Shown: one piece after another, positions 24,422 to 36,655 of the stretch
How positions within the stretch are numbered: the first letter of the stretch is position 1
Layout: each line of letters starts with the position of its first letter
Source: Adineta vaga
Lineage: Eukaryota; Rotifera
Reading direction: 5' to 3'
DNA length: 64,000 nt
Assembly: GCA_021613535.1 (NCBI GenBank)
Contig: CP075495.1
Coordinates: forward strand, 1,550,001 to 1,614,000
Made by a program: the position numbers and the translations under genes
The notes under the pieces: model-generated
Seen by the model: the letters and a program-made list of their open reading frames with translations, nothing else
Told to the model about the DNA's origin: nothing
Database searches by the model: none

Positions 24422-27400
24422 TTAATCTTGAAGTGCAGCTGCAGCAACATTATTCTTCTTTAAAGCACTAAGTGTTCCACCCGATGCTGATACATTATGA
24501 TGATTACCAGTAGATGCTTGTTGATTGGAATTCACATTTGTAGATGCTGTACTACTCACATCAGCTCCGTAAATTTTCGATGCTTTTTCACTGACAGTTA
24601 AATGTTGTTGTGATGCAACCAATGTATCATACAAAGCTTTTTTCCATTCAATCCACGAAACTTCATCCTATAGCAAGGTCGAAACAAATGAAGAGAAAAA
24701 CAAACACACCGACACTCATGCTAATTCAATTACAATATTTAAAACACATTGACAACGAATAAAAGCGTACAAATAACATGCATAATACGAATACAACGAC
24801 AAGAGTTATACACGAATAAAACACACAAGAATACGATGAAGAAAACAAATCTTACCTGTGGAGACAACATCAATCGAGGTTCATTTCCACCTTTTAAATG
24901 TATTGTTATCGTTTTTTGTCCTTTACATTCTTTTGAATCAATATGTTCAATTCTTTCCATCGTATAGACCTAGAAGAAAAAGAAAATTTATATTTTGTCT
25001 TCATATAAGAACTAAAACTTTTTGTGTAAATAACATAACCTTTTTCTTTTTTTAGACGATTACCTAATAGTTTTCATTCATCCGCAAAAAAGAAAAATAT
25101 TGATCTTTACGATGGAGAAGGAAGAAAAAAAAGAATTTCTTTCGATATAATGACACAATGCTGAAATTGATCGATCTACACTTATTCATTTAACATCAAC
25201 TTCAAAGACTACGACAATAGACGACGATTTCCGTTTACTAAACGTGCTTGATCATGATCCTTTCAACGTGCTTTTTATTATTAACAATTGACTTATAACC
25301 AAGATTAGAATAATTAGAGAAGAAAACAAAATATCTTAATTATTGTTTTCTGTTATCTTGTTAGTGTGAATGATGTACTTAAAAACAAGATAATCTTTAT
25401 GATTTACCTCAGGATCTTTATCACCCTTTTCATAATGTAATTCTAATCTATTCGGATACAATTTTGTATAACGTATTTGCCATGAAAATCCAAATGTTCC
25501 TGTATTTTTTTTTAATTGTCCTTGTAAAATTAGATCCGACGTTTTTTCATCATCATAAATATTATTTTGTTTAAATTTTGCTCGTCGTTTTTGTTCGATT
25601 TTATCTGTTTCTTGATTAACTGTATCGAAAACTGTTTCTACAATTTAACGAACAAAAATGATTAATTAAGAAACGAACGACAATACAATGGAATATTTAC
25701 CGGTTATTTCCTGTTGCCATCGTTCCGAAATAACAATAGGAAAATTTTTATACAATTCTTGATCAGATTCGGTTAACTAATGAAATCAAATGCAATTTCT
25801 TTTTTCTATCATTTATTGATTATTTCCTTACTTTAATTCCTTTCGTATCATCTTCATCAAAATTTCCGATATCAAATGCATCAGCTGCATTGACTTCACC
25901 TCGTGGTGGAATCAATGGTGGAATTAATTTTAATAGATAGACTTGTTTCCATTCCATATCTTTAAAATATGGATGATCTTTGACTTCTTCCGCTCTAGAG
26001 AAAAGAAAATATCGTAATGTTGAAATTTGTTTGTTTTTTTTCATTCGAAAAAATTATTTTACAATTTGCCCATACAACCCAATCGTTTATCTACATCACG
26101 TTGAAGTAATCCTTCAAGTAATGTTCGCATTTCATTCGTCATAGTTTCAGGTAATTCAATATTCTGAAAATAGAAACACATCAATAAATAAAATTTAAAA
26201 AAAAAACACAACAATTTTCTATACCATTGTCATGGTCATTTTATCAATTTCATGTTTATCTTTTGTTTTATGTTGTCGAAATGGACTATGTCCTTTCAAT
26301 AGTTTATATAACATACAACCGAATGAAAACCAATCTGCACTGGAATCGTATGCAACACCTTTGGCTAACACTTCCGGGGCCATATAACCATGTGTTCCGA
26401 CACTGGCATGAGGTTTTTTCTTGGAAAAATCACAAGCTAAACCTAAATCTGATATACGAACATGACCATGTTCATCCAAAAGAATATTTGCAGGCTAGAA
26501 ACAAAAAAAAAGAAGTGACCTTGAAAATATCATTTCAATACAAAAAAAGAATCTTTTACTTTCAAATCTCGATAAACAATTGATCGAAGATGCATATGTT
26601 CTAAACCAAGGATAATTTCTGCTGCATAAAATTTCACTTCTTTCTCGGAAAAGACTCCATGTTGAGATAAATGATAATGAAGATCACCACCTAGAAGAAG
26701 AAAAAAAAATGTCGTTGAATAGACAACGAAAGAGAAATCTTACCGTTCATTAGATCAAGAATAAAACAAAGTTTATCTGTGGTATGAAATGCATACGTCA
26801 TACAGACAATAAATGGACAACCTTCCTCCTTAACAACGAAAGAAACCATAAAAAAAATTTGAATCTATTGAAGATAAAGAAAAAGGACATACTCCTGTGC
26901 TGACAAGGGAAAGCATAATACGTTCATTCAATGCTAATGTTTCACCTTGTTTCATTTTAATTCGTTTTTTATCAAGGCATTTCATTGCATACCTTGAAAA
27001 AGACAAAGTAGAATTGAAATTAAAAAGTCTCATTTACATTTTTCCGGTATCTGCCTTTCTACAACCATAGACTTCACCAAAACCACCTCGGCCAATAATT
27101 CTATGAACACTAAAATCGTTCATTGTTAACTAAACAAAAAACGTCATTCATTCAGTTAAAATATGAGAAGAAAAACCAAAAAGAATGAACCTGAATATTC
27201 AATTCGAAATTTTTCCATTGACAAAATCTCGTATATTTTTCTGATTCCATAAATCTTTCAAAAATTCGTCCACGTAATGAATCACATATTTCCTTTTTAT
27301 ATGGTTCAAATAAATTCGATGGTAAACTATTTTTTGGATTATTTGGATTGTATTTTGATAGATATTTTTTGACACTTTCAACTGCTCGTTCGGAATATGT

Positions 27401-28860
27401 CTTGAAAGTATAAAAATAAATCAAATCAATGAATTATTCTCATTAAATGATTAGATTTTACATGTGAATTCGAAAGTAGTTCCTTCATTATAAATTGATC
27501 ATAAATTTCTTTTCCTACACGCCATCGTTCTTCATCTGTTTCAAGTTTTTCAAATCGTTTTATCTAAATATTGATTAAAGAATAGAGAAGAAAAATTTGT
27601 GCACAACCTAAGATGACAAATATAAACCTCTTCATAGAATTTTAATTGAGGCACAGGTTCATCACAAAGACTTGCAGCAAATTCTTTAAAAAGAAGAAAT
27701 CCTAAAAGATAAAAGAGATTTTCCATTAAGCTGATTTTTTCAATTGATCTTCGAAAACAGTTTGCATGTAAGCAATTGACTAGTTACATAGCAATTCACA
27801 TAGAGATTTGACACGCACGCTTGTTCAAGACAAGAAGATGAGTAGAGAGAGAGAGAAAGTTTTTCTGAACTGCACTATCAGTACCTGCAAAAAAGAAGAA
27901 GAAGAAGAGACCGGAGGCCATAAGAATAGATGACATTCTTCTGCTTTCGGCTTGACAAAACGAGAGGAAAGAGGAAAAAAGAAAGAGAGTGCAGGAAGAG
28001 AAAAAAAGCAAAACAAGATGAAGGTCTAACAGCAGAATAGATTCATTAACAGAACAAAGTAAAAAAGAAAAAGAAATAATCTAGCGATCTGATGCAATTG
28101 TCGCGTTTGTCTTTGTCTTCATTTCCTTGTTTATGGATCCGACAATTAAATTACAGATCCAGTAACCGTTCTAATCCTCCTATTGATAGTTCATGTCGAG
28201 TATTTTTGGCGTATCTTTCTTCTCTTTATCTCTCATTTCATTCAATCACTTTCATGACACGAACAAAGAAAAGAATTATTCTAAATGATCTTTCCAGGTA
28301 CTATCATAATGACAAGGATGAATGAGAACCAAAAAAAAAAAAGAAGAAAATAATGTTGATAGAAATGGCTCGACATTATTAGTTGCGAGAACAGAAGAAG
28401 AAAAAGAAGAAGAAAAAAAGATATTAACACATTGACTGTAATCAAAGACGAAGACACGACAATAATAAACAACTGTAAAACAAATGCGACTGTTTAGTTC
28501 TGTCATTAAAAGACAATGTCACTCAACAAAAAGATCAATAATTGATGGGCATGTCTGCGATCGAAAGTCGAGGAAAACAGACCAAAGAAAAAAGAAAAGT
28601 GAAAACATACCAATTTGTTGATTGAAGATTTTATCAAATGTATTTTCATACATTTTCTGTAGATGTTTATGAGTTACACTTCGTACTCTATTGAAGAAAT
28701 TGAATTGAATAAAAAAGAGCGATAGGAAAATTTCATGAAATACTTACGTTCGATCTGGTAGTACGATTTTTTTACTTGCAGAAGCGGCTGGTGTCGATTT
28801 TGACTTTTCCATTGCCATTAAATAGGAAACATCAGCTAATACAGCTTCAAGATCAGCCAT
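24422..28860 (-). CDS. GRK2: G protein-coupled receptor kinase 2/3 (beta-adrenergic receptor kinase type)
   Basis: Sixteen exons encode about 727 aa: 28860-28748, 28687-28611, 27701-27628, 27563-27462, 27400-27191, 27129-27038, 26992-26893, 26828-26744, 26690-26560, 26494-26225, 26163-26063, 25994-25832, 25776-25701, 25637-25408, 24969-24856, 24667-24422. The order is: GRK N-terminus ([20 protein letters not shown]), RGS homology, AGC kinase, PH domain. Kinase motifs are visible: [10 protein letters not shown] (P-loop), YAMKCLDKK (catalytic Lys), VYRDLKPANILL (catalytic Asp), SDLGLACDF (DLG, as in GRKs) and [11 protein letters not shown]. Identity to animal GRK2 is very high. It phosphorylates activated GPCRs at the plasma membrane, recruited through PH-domain binding to Gbeta-gamma. 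Human GRK2 is 689 aa. The intron at 27702-28610 is unusually long. A second last exon lies downstream. Confidence 0.97.
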
Positions 28861-30356
28861 AATGAAATGTTCTTATGTTTTTGTTTTGTTTGTTTGTATC
28901 AAATAATTTAATCGATGAATAAAAATGAAGAAAATATTTTACTTTTTAATTTTTTGTACAAATAAATTATATCATTCTCTTGAAAACTTTATTTATACTA
29001 CATGTAGATTCTTGATTGATTAATTTGACTAAAATCGGATTTATATTTGTTAATAACATCAAGTACAATCTTGTTCATAAAATAATCTAAAATATAAATA
29101 GTATAAAAGAAGCAAAAAATAACACTCATGGTAATGTTCTTTGTCTCAGATGATCGTTGTTGTCTGTATGGATGTCTGATTTTTTTTATCGGCTGAATGA
29201 TAGTGCCATTACTAGTGACTGTAAACCTCGATGGAAATAGAGAAGAAAAAAAAAACTTTTCAAAGAAGATATTATCGTCAATGATTAGAAGATTTTTTTC
29301 ATTGTGAAAGTATAGAATTTATACTGTTAATTAAAACTAATTAAATAGAGTTAAATTTTTGAAGTATAGAGGTCGTTAGTTGAGTTAGACAATTAGAATA
29401 TTCATCGAGAATTTTTAGTTTTGTTTTATATTTGAGATTGATAAATTTAATATAAATAAGTAATTATTCCTATTCGAAAGAATTGATATTGAAAATAGAA
29501 AATAGAAAATCTAATCCCAAGATATTTACAAAAATTCTAATGATCTGAATATAAATTATAATATTCTTTCATATTTATTGATCAAATTTACACTCAAGAT
29601 GCCTATCTAATCTAAAGAAGTACTAAAAAACATTCTTTTCAACTATATTTAATGTGCACACATTGAAAATCAAGAAATAAAATAAACGTCTTACCTATTG
29701 GTAATGACTACGAATCAGATAATGCTTATCAATCACTTCCTATCGTCAAAAATTTATTTTCTCTTCGTTTATGCAATAGAAAACCTTGGTATCGTTCTTT
29801 TACGTCTCGTAGTTCTCATTTTGAGTATAGGACACGATCCTTTTTCTTTCGATCATTCTGCAATGATGTAATTCATCCGCCAAGGAAAGTTTAATCGATC
29901 GTAAACAGATAAATTTGTTCCATTAAACTTTCGTTGATATATTTATATCAGGTAAATATCAATAAAACTAAAAATCACGTTTAATGTTTTATTCGCATAA
30001 TCCTGTCAGTTATAACTAAGAACTTTTCGTCAAACATATACCTTCTGGGTATACTCTATGTATAAAAGCAATGACGAACGAATCAAATCTATGTAAATGA
30101 GTCGAACTATTGATTATGAAAAGTACGGGTTCTTCTTATTCTAGGCTATTACATAAGCTGTTTTTTTTTCTTCTTCTATAACTATAATACTGAATCAATG
30201 ACTCTATCATTCAATTATAGTCAGGTGCAAACATATAACGGACAGTACGGTATTCACGGATGAAAAGTTTTTCTTTCTTTTGCAAAACATGACAGTATTA
30301 ATGTCCCTAAATCAAAAGAACGACGTTATTTGTATTATTTTCATCATATAACGACG
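28861..30356. other. Divergent intergenic region between GRK2 and nuclear receptor
   Basis: About 1.5 kb of AT-rich sequence contains the upstream regions of both genes. I see no coding exon or repeat array. Confidence 0.5.
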
Positions 30357-31874
30357 ATGGATAATATTCATAAAAGTTCGACTAAAGTTTTAATAGTAAC
30401 ATCAACAAATGCTGATGATGACGATGATGGAGAAAGTTTATTAAATTTAATTCATTCGACAACGATTAATAAGATCAAACGATCAGTAAGATTGACGAAT
30501 TATTATTCTGCTAGTAAAAGTAAATATTGAATTGATAGATAAATGATGAAGTACATAATCCATGGTCAAAAATAGAAAATACCAAACGACGAAAGGCAGA
30601 TTTAACATGTGTGATTTGTGAAGGTTCTGCATTTGGACATCATTTTGGACAAATTACATGTGAATCATGCAAAGGTTTGTTTTCTATTTAATAATTCATG
30701 TAATTTCTATTCTCTCGATCTATTATTTCAGCATTTTTTCGACGAAATGCTTTACAAGAAATTGTAAGTACTATTCTTACAGAGAATTTTATTCTTCATC
30801 TGAATCATATAGGCAAAAACCAGATGTTCTAAATCAAATGGTATTCGATGTATTATTCGCTATGATGTTCAACAGAAATGTCAACGATGTCGTTTATTAA
30901 AATGTTTAGAATTTGGTAAATAATACTTTGAGATTTTTCATCGATAAAAATCAAAATATTTTTTTTCAGGTATGCGTAAAGATTTAATATTAACACCAGA
31001 AGAAAAACTGAATAGACAAAACCGTTTAGAAGAAAATCGTCGTCTACGTTCAATTGAAATCAAAACAGAATTATTAGATATTAAAACTGAATATGTTTCA
31101 AATGACGATCGATTAACGAATGAGGATTGGGCTTTCTTAGATTTTATTCAAAATGCATATTTAACGGCATCACAATCGATTCCAACAGCAGCATCGATAC
31201 TTTCTCTTGAATTAGAATCGGATAAAATGTCAACTTATATGAATACATTAAATTTACATAATTTCGGTGCAGTTATAGTTATTAATTTTCTCAAACAAAT
31301 TCGAGAATTTGAAGAATTAAATGAACATGACCGTCTTATTCTAGTGAAATACAATTTAAATTTAGCTGGATTAATTCGTTTTGTATTAACATTTGATGCG
31401 ACACGTGAAATTTGGTATGTCGATCCAATTGATGATTCAATATCGAAAAGCGATGAAGCATTTGCTGAACAATGCAAAAGTATACATATTCTTTGTTATG
31501 GTTATGATTTATTTCGAACATTACTCGATATTTTGAATACAATTGAGAATTTAGTTAATAAAGATCCAATTATTATTCATTTATTAATGTTAACAATGAT
31601 TTTTCTAAAAGGTCTATCAGCAGATGATGATCAAGAACCAATTTTAATGGAATCTCAACGTGTTTTTCAGGCTCATTCAAAATATGCTGATTTACTTTTT
31701 CGATATTTAATTGAACAATCATCATTTGACATAGCGGTGATAAAAATGATGCGTATTGTTGGAGTATTAATGAAAATACAAGGATTAACTCGAGATTTTC
31801 AACAACAAGTGAAAAGCAAAATTGATGTGAATTATATTAATCCATTAATGAAATCATTACTTCATATGACATAA
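30357..31874 (+). CDS. Nuclear hormone receptor (NR1-like, P-box CESCKA)
   Basis: Five exons, 30357-30519, 30576-30674, 30732-30763, 30813-30915 and 30970-31874, join in frame. The DNA-binding domain has both zinc modules. The first is CVICEGSAFGHHFGQITC then ESCKAFFRRNA; the second is CSKSNGIRCIIRYDVQQK then CQRCRLLKCLEFGM. The P-box CESCKA is typical of NR1 members such as DHR96, NHR-8 and DAF-12. The last exon encodes the hinge and a helical ligand-binding domain of about 250 residues. It contains a recognisable helix 3-5 region (AVIVINFLKQIREFEELNEHDRLILVKYN). The C-terminus ends soon after YINPLMKSLLHMT, with no obvious AF-2 helix. It acts as a nuclear transcription factor; the ligand is unknown. 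AATAAA lies at 31890-31895. Confidence 0.92.
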
Positions 31875-33679
31875 ATCTATTTTTCTTTTAATAAAATTCT
31901 TATGCACATGCGAACTTTGAGAACGCATTCTTTAAGAGAACAAAGATAGATAATGAAGTATTCTTAAATTCATACACTCGAAAAAAGTTTGTAGAAATTT
32001 GAAAGACTTCACACGATGTAGAAGTCATTGTTTCAATAATCTCTGACTCGCGCGTGACCAACAGGGTTTCCTTTACGCATGATTTTTGAGAAATAGAATT
32101 AATTATATAGTCGTTATGAAGATCATTTGTAGATAGCTATATACTTTTTTTTTCAAGGAGATATATGTTAAATATATTCGAAGCGCCATCTACTAAATAC
32201 ATTCCGCAAAATTTCGATATTGATATTTAATGAGATCTAAAGAATTAAGAAATACATAACAAGAAGAAGAGAAAGAATATATTCAAATCTGTTTTTCATA
32301 TTATCATATCAATAAAACGTAGAATGTTGATGTATGAATGACCTAATTCTCTTTCTATTTATCTCTATCTCGTTATATGGTCAATAGCAACATTACTTCA
32401 CTTCTCATAAATCAATATATATATACATATATGTATGAACAGCTTCTCCTTTCCTTCGCACATATTTCACCATTGATCACCATCCTTCTTTCTATATCAC
32501 TACCGTATCTGTCAAAACATTTTACACTATACTCGCTATGCTATGTGAACTTTGTTAGTGGTGAAACGAATGACATGTTATAACAGGTGTGTGAGCAAGA
32601 AGCACAACTGTTCTTTTTTTTCCTTCGTCGTTCTTTTTTTTCTCTCCATAGGAAAAAAGACGACGTCAGAAAAAGAAAGAGAGAAAGATTTTTTCATTGG
32701 TGGAAAAAAAAGCGCTAATACAAAAATTTCTTTCTTGTTATTTTTTCTCTCTCTCTCTTTCCATCTCTCTCTCTCTCTCTCTTGTTGTGTATGTTATTGG
32801 TCTTGTTGAGTGTGAACAAGCATAACCAGATGTATGTCTGTACTTGACTCGTCGTCGGTATTATAGAGCAAATTCATTGATCCCAATCATCATCAAATTA
32901 GATTGACATCATTCTTGAAGGTAAGAAAAAAACTCAAAAGTCAAGTCTTCTGTTTTATTTTTCATACTTGCCAACGATATTAACCATGGTCGAAAGATCT
33001 CCTAGGGTGATGATGACGAGAACGAATATAAATACGATCCATAACTTCGAATTGATGTTGTTTATTTGATGTTAGGTCACATGAGCATGCTGTTTGTTTA
33101 CATAAATGAATAAGTTCCTACTGATTTCTTTTTTTTTGTGTAGAAGAAAAAAACTAAATAAACTTTCATTTATTTTCATTTCTTCTCTAATGATTGTATG
33201 TTTAACATTGGGAAAAAGAAAAAGAGAGAGAAAGTAATGTTGAAGAAGAAGAAAATTCAATATTTGACAGAAGTTCATTTAACTTCAAATAACAATCGGT
33301 GCCATACATGATCATTATCAATTTTCTTAGTTGACATTTGACAAGACATTCGTGTACGCACACATCTTGAAATTTCAGATCAGAAAAAGAAATCTTTCCG
33401 GATATCCATCTTTCCTTTTCTTCTTCGCTCTTTTTTTCATATGAAAAACGATCTTTAACATCCGTTTTAACGTTTCAGATCAGTCAAAAGAAAGTTTGCC
33501 TTGTTCCTCCTACATTTCCTTTGTTCTTAACTAATTGCTCAGACAAGTAGAAGAATGAATATCTCCTATTACTTCCGTTTTCAAAAAAAAGAAGAAGAAG
33601 AACAGATAAGACCGGCGGCATCTCATCTTCCTTTCATACATACTTTTGTTTTTCTCTCTTTCTCTCATTTTAGAAAGTA
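31875..33679. other. Intergenic / upstream region of LIM-homeodomain gene A
   Basis: About 1.8 kb includes the AATAAA of the nuclear receptor (31890-31895) and a (CT)n tract at about 32745-32782. Long pyrimidine and A-rich purine tracts run up to the LIM gene start. No coding exon is recognised. Confidence 0.5.
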
Positions 33680-35290
33680 ATGCCTACCTTAGATACAATG
33701 TCGACAATCTGCTATGGTTGTCGTACATTAATCGATGATCGATATTATTTAATGGCCGTTGATCGTTGTTGGCACTTATCATGTTTGAAATGTTTTGATT
33801 GTGGCATATCACTTGAACAAGAACGAACATGTTTTGCACGATTTGGACAAATATTTTGTAAAGATGATTATGTAAAGTATGTTTTCTTAAAATGAATGAG
33901 AATAATTTTGTTTTTCTATACAAACTAATTATGTTTTTAGAAGATATTGTTCTCGTGTTTGTACTCGATGTCATACTATGATTCGACAAGATGAAGTTAT
34001 TCTACGTGCTAAACAATATATTTTTCATTTGGATTGTTTTACATGTATTACTTGTAATGTTCTTCTTCATCCGGGTGATGAATTTGGTTTAAAAGATGAT
34101 TTAATTTTTTGTCGTCAACATTTTTTTGAACAACAACAACAACAACAACAGCAGCAGCAGCAGCATCATCATCAGTCTTATGATCCACATTTATCGGGAA
34201 GAATGATTGATATGGGTATTGAAAATCATCCACTTTCACATCCAACCGGTTTTCTTGATGATTCCGGTTATTATACATCTCCAATCCCGGCATTAATTCC
34301 TTCAACACCACCAACAAATACGAGTACACCCAGTGGTACATCAACTAATATGACAAAACGTACACGAAAACGTAAAGAACGTCAGCAACAACAACAACAG
34401 ACACAACAGCAGCATGAAGATATGATGTCATCATCCGATCATTTCTTAACTCTTTCACCTTCATCATCAAATCTTGGTATGTTTTTCTCATTAGAATCGT
34501 TTTCTTTTTCAAACTGATTGACAGACATATTCAACGAAGTGAGAATATCTCTTCAAGAGCTTAAATGAGGATTAGAGACTGCTGTTCAATCGATTATATT
34601 CATGGTGTTATACTTGAAAAATCGTGTGCAATATAGAATAGAATTTGTTCAAGTGACCACTTTGAAATTGTTTCTATAGTAGGGAATGAAGGAGCATTAT
34701 TTGCTCCATCATTGGATTCTTCATATTATGTTGATGTCGTTGATATGGATGGAAATGGACCAAATTCATCATCAAATCATCATTCACATTCAACAAATAA
34801 TAATCTATCCAATGTTTCTCATCATCATCATCATGGAAGACAAAAACGTGTACGAACAAGTTTCAAACATCATCAATTACGTTGTATGAGATCATATTTT
34901 AATTTAAATCATAATCCAGGTAGAAGATTTCTTTCTTATATCATTTTTTTTCTTATCAATCTTTCGATTCTAGATGCAAAAGATCTAAAAAATCTTGCAG
35001 AAAAAACGAATCTACCTAAACGTGTTCTTCAAGTTTGGTTTCAAAATGCACGTGCAAAATATCGTCGCAGTGTTTCTCGTAGTGATACATTATCCTCAAC
35101 ATCTCAATCAGCACAAACACAACCTGCAATGAATCAATCATCACTAGCTATCCCATCGACAATGCTTGACATTCATCCTACACGAGAAGATACAACGAAT
35201 TCATCGAATTTATCATCACCAACTGAATCAATTCGTTCGAAAACTTCATCAGTGAACTTTAGCGAATCGGAAACATGTGGTTCCATGTAA
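33680..35290 (+). CDS. LIM-homeodomain transcription factor, apterous/Lhx2/Lhx9 group (gene A)
   Basis: Four exons, 33680-33876, 33941-34476, 34680-34919 and 34974-35290, encode 429 aa. LIM1 runs from CYGCRTLIDDRYY to FCKDDY, and LIM2 from CTRCHTMIRQDEVIL to IFCRQH. A polyQ/His linker (about 34130-34170) and a low-complexity region with a basic TKRTRKRKERQ follow. The homeodomain starts QKRVRTSFKHHQLRCMRSYF and has NHNPDAKDLKNLAEKTNLPK and RVLQVWFQNARAKYRR. The sequences RTSFKHHQLR and NHNPDAKDLK are diagnostic for the Lhx2/9/apterous class, which patterns neurons and appendages. The acceptor at 34680 is a tandem TAGTAG, which could add or drop one Val. The gene is convergent with gene B. Confidence 0.95.
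34131..34173 (+). repeat. CAA/CAG repeat encoding polyQ then His run in LIM gene A
   Basis: Mixed CAA and CAG codons followed by CAT codons encode a Gln/His tract directly after the second LIM domain. Confidence 0.8.
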
Positions 35291-36655
35291 TAGAATTGCG
35301 TTGTTTGGTTGTCTTTTTCTTTTTCTTTTTTTTTGCATATCAATGTTTAGTTTGTATGTTGTATAGAAATCGAACAAAAGAAAGAAAAAAAAAATTTACT
35401 CTGTCATGAGAAAAAAAACAAATATGTCTTTCCCAATTCACTTTAGACAATCAACAGTTGTACCGTTTGGTTCATGTTATTATTGTGAGCAAATTAGCAG
35501 CGTATATTTTCTTTCCTAGTCAAGTATTGACTGACCTTTTGTTTAGTGCAGGTGGAATGTCAATCTCTCTGTTACCCGCCCAGCAAGATCAAGAATAACA
35601 GAAAAGGTTTCCTTTCTTATTCACATACTTGTTCCAATGTCAATATTTATTCATGGCGTCATCGTTTTCTACATATCAATCGATATTATTAGACTAGACT
35701 CGTTTATCACATCGATGCTAGTCAATACACTCCTCCTCAACTATCCCATTTAGATCATATTCAGTTCTTGTTCAAATTTTCGGACAATGAAGAATTGTAT
35801 TACTAATCATCATTGAAACATTTTTTTTTCTTGTCTAAATTCCGACAATGACACATTGAACAAAGATCAAGGTGTTGACATCACACCTTCCGAAACAATT
35901 TCTCTCGAGAATCAATTGACTCATCAGCATCAAAGAAGATCCCAATCGTGTCCTTCATATTCAATTGTTCGTTCTCTTACTTTCTTATCCTTACCTGACT
36001 CGTTTGCATGTTCATTTCTTCCTGTAATTAGTTCAATTAAAATTTAGAAAAAAAAAAGAAACGAGACTATATGAACATTCACATACACACGTGCCTTCAT
36101 TCTAATAGGGTTACTCTCTACTTTTCTTTTCCATTGAGAAGAAAAAAAAACAACAGTAGTATACTGCTGTTGACAGTGAGCATGATCGTATAGCACAGCA
36201 GGATACAGTATATAAAACTAACACGCGATGCCAATAGAGGAGAAGAGAAGAAAAAAAAAAGAGATAAGTCGACAGGAAGATTATATTAAGATGAATGAAC
36301 ACGATATTCTTTGGAGAAGGAGTGTGAGAGAAGAAAAAAAACGAACTCAACTATATTTCATTCTCTCCGCCCAAAACTAATTTCTTTCACATAAATCTCG
36401 ACATATACATCCGTCGATATTAAATGGTCCATTGTATTGATAGTATATAACAAAGGAAGTTCGTACATCTCAATCTCATACATTTGTAAATGATAACTCG
36501 ACATGTTTGAATGTTCTCTCGCTCTATTGATTTAACGCTTATCTTCTTTCTCATTGTGTCACATAGAACACATATGGAATAATAAAGATGTGATTTTGTT
36601 TTCGATTGAACTCTGTTGGTTGTATTTAATAATAAAGAAAAAAGAAAAAAAAATA
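35291..36655. other. Convergent spacer between the two LIM-homeodomain genes
   Basis: About 1.4 kb separates the stop codons of the two convergent genes. It has many A runs (- strand T-rich) and no recognised exon. A 63-codon + frame at 35856-36047 has no family resemblance. Confidence 0.5.

Noticed and set aside
28092-28506. Open frames within the long GRK2 intron
   Set aside because: Low-complexity, no family match, no fitting splice phases with flanking exons.
35856-36047. Possible extra exon between the LIM genes
   Set aside because: 63-codon frame with no family resemblance and no matching splice sites to either gene.
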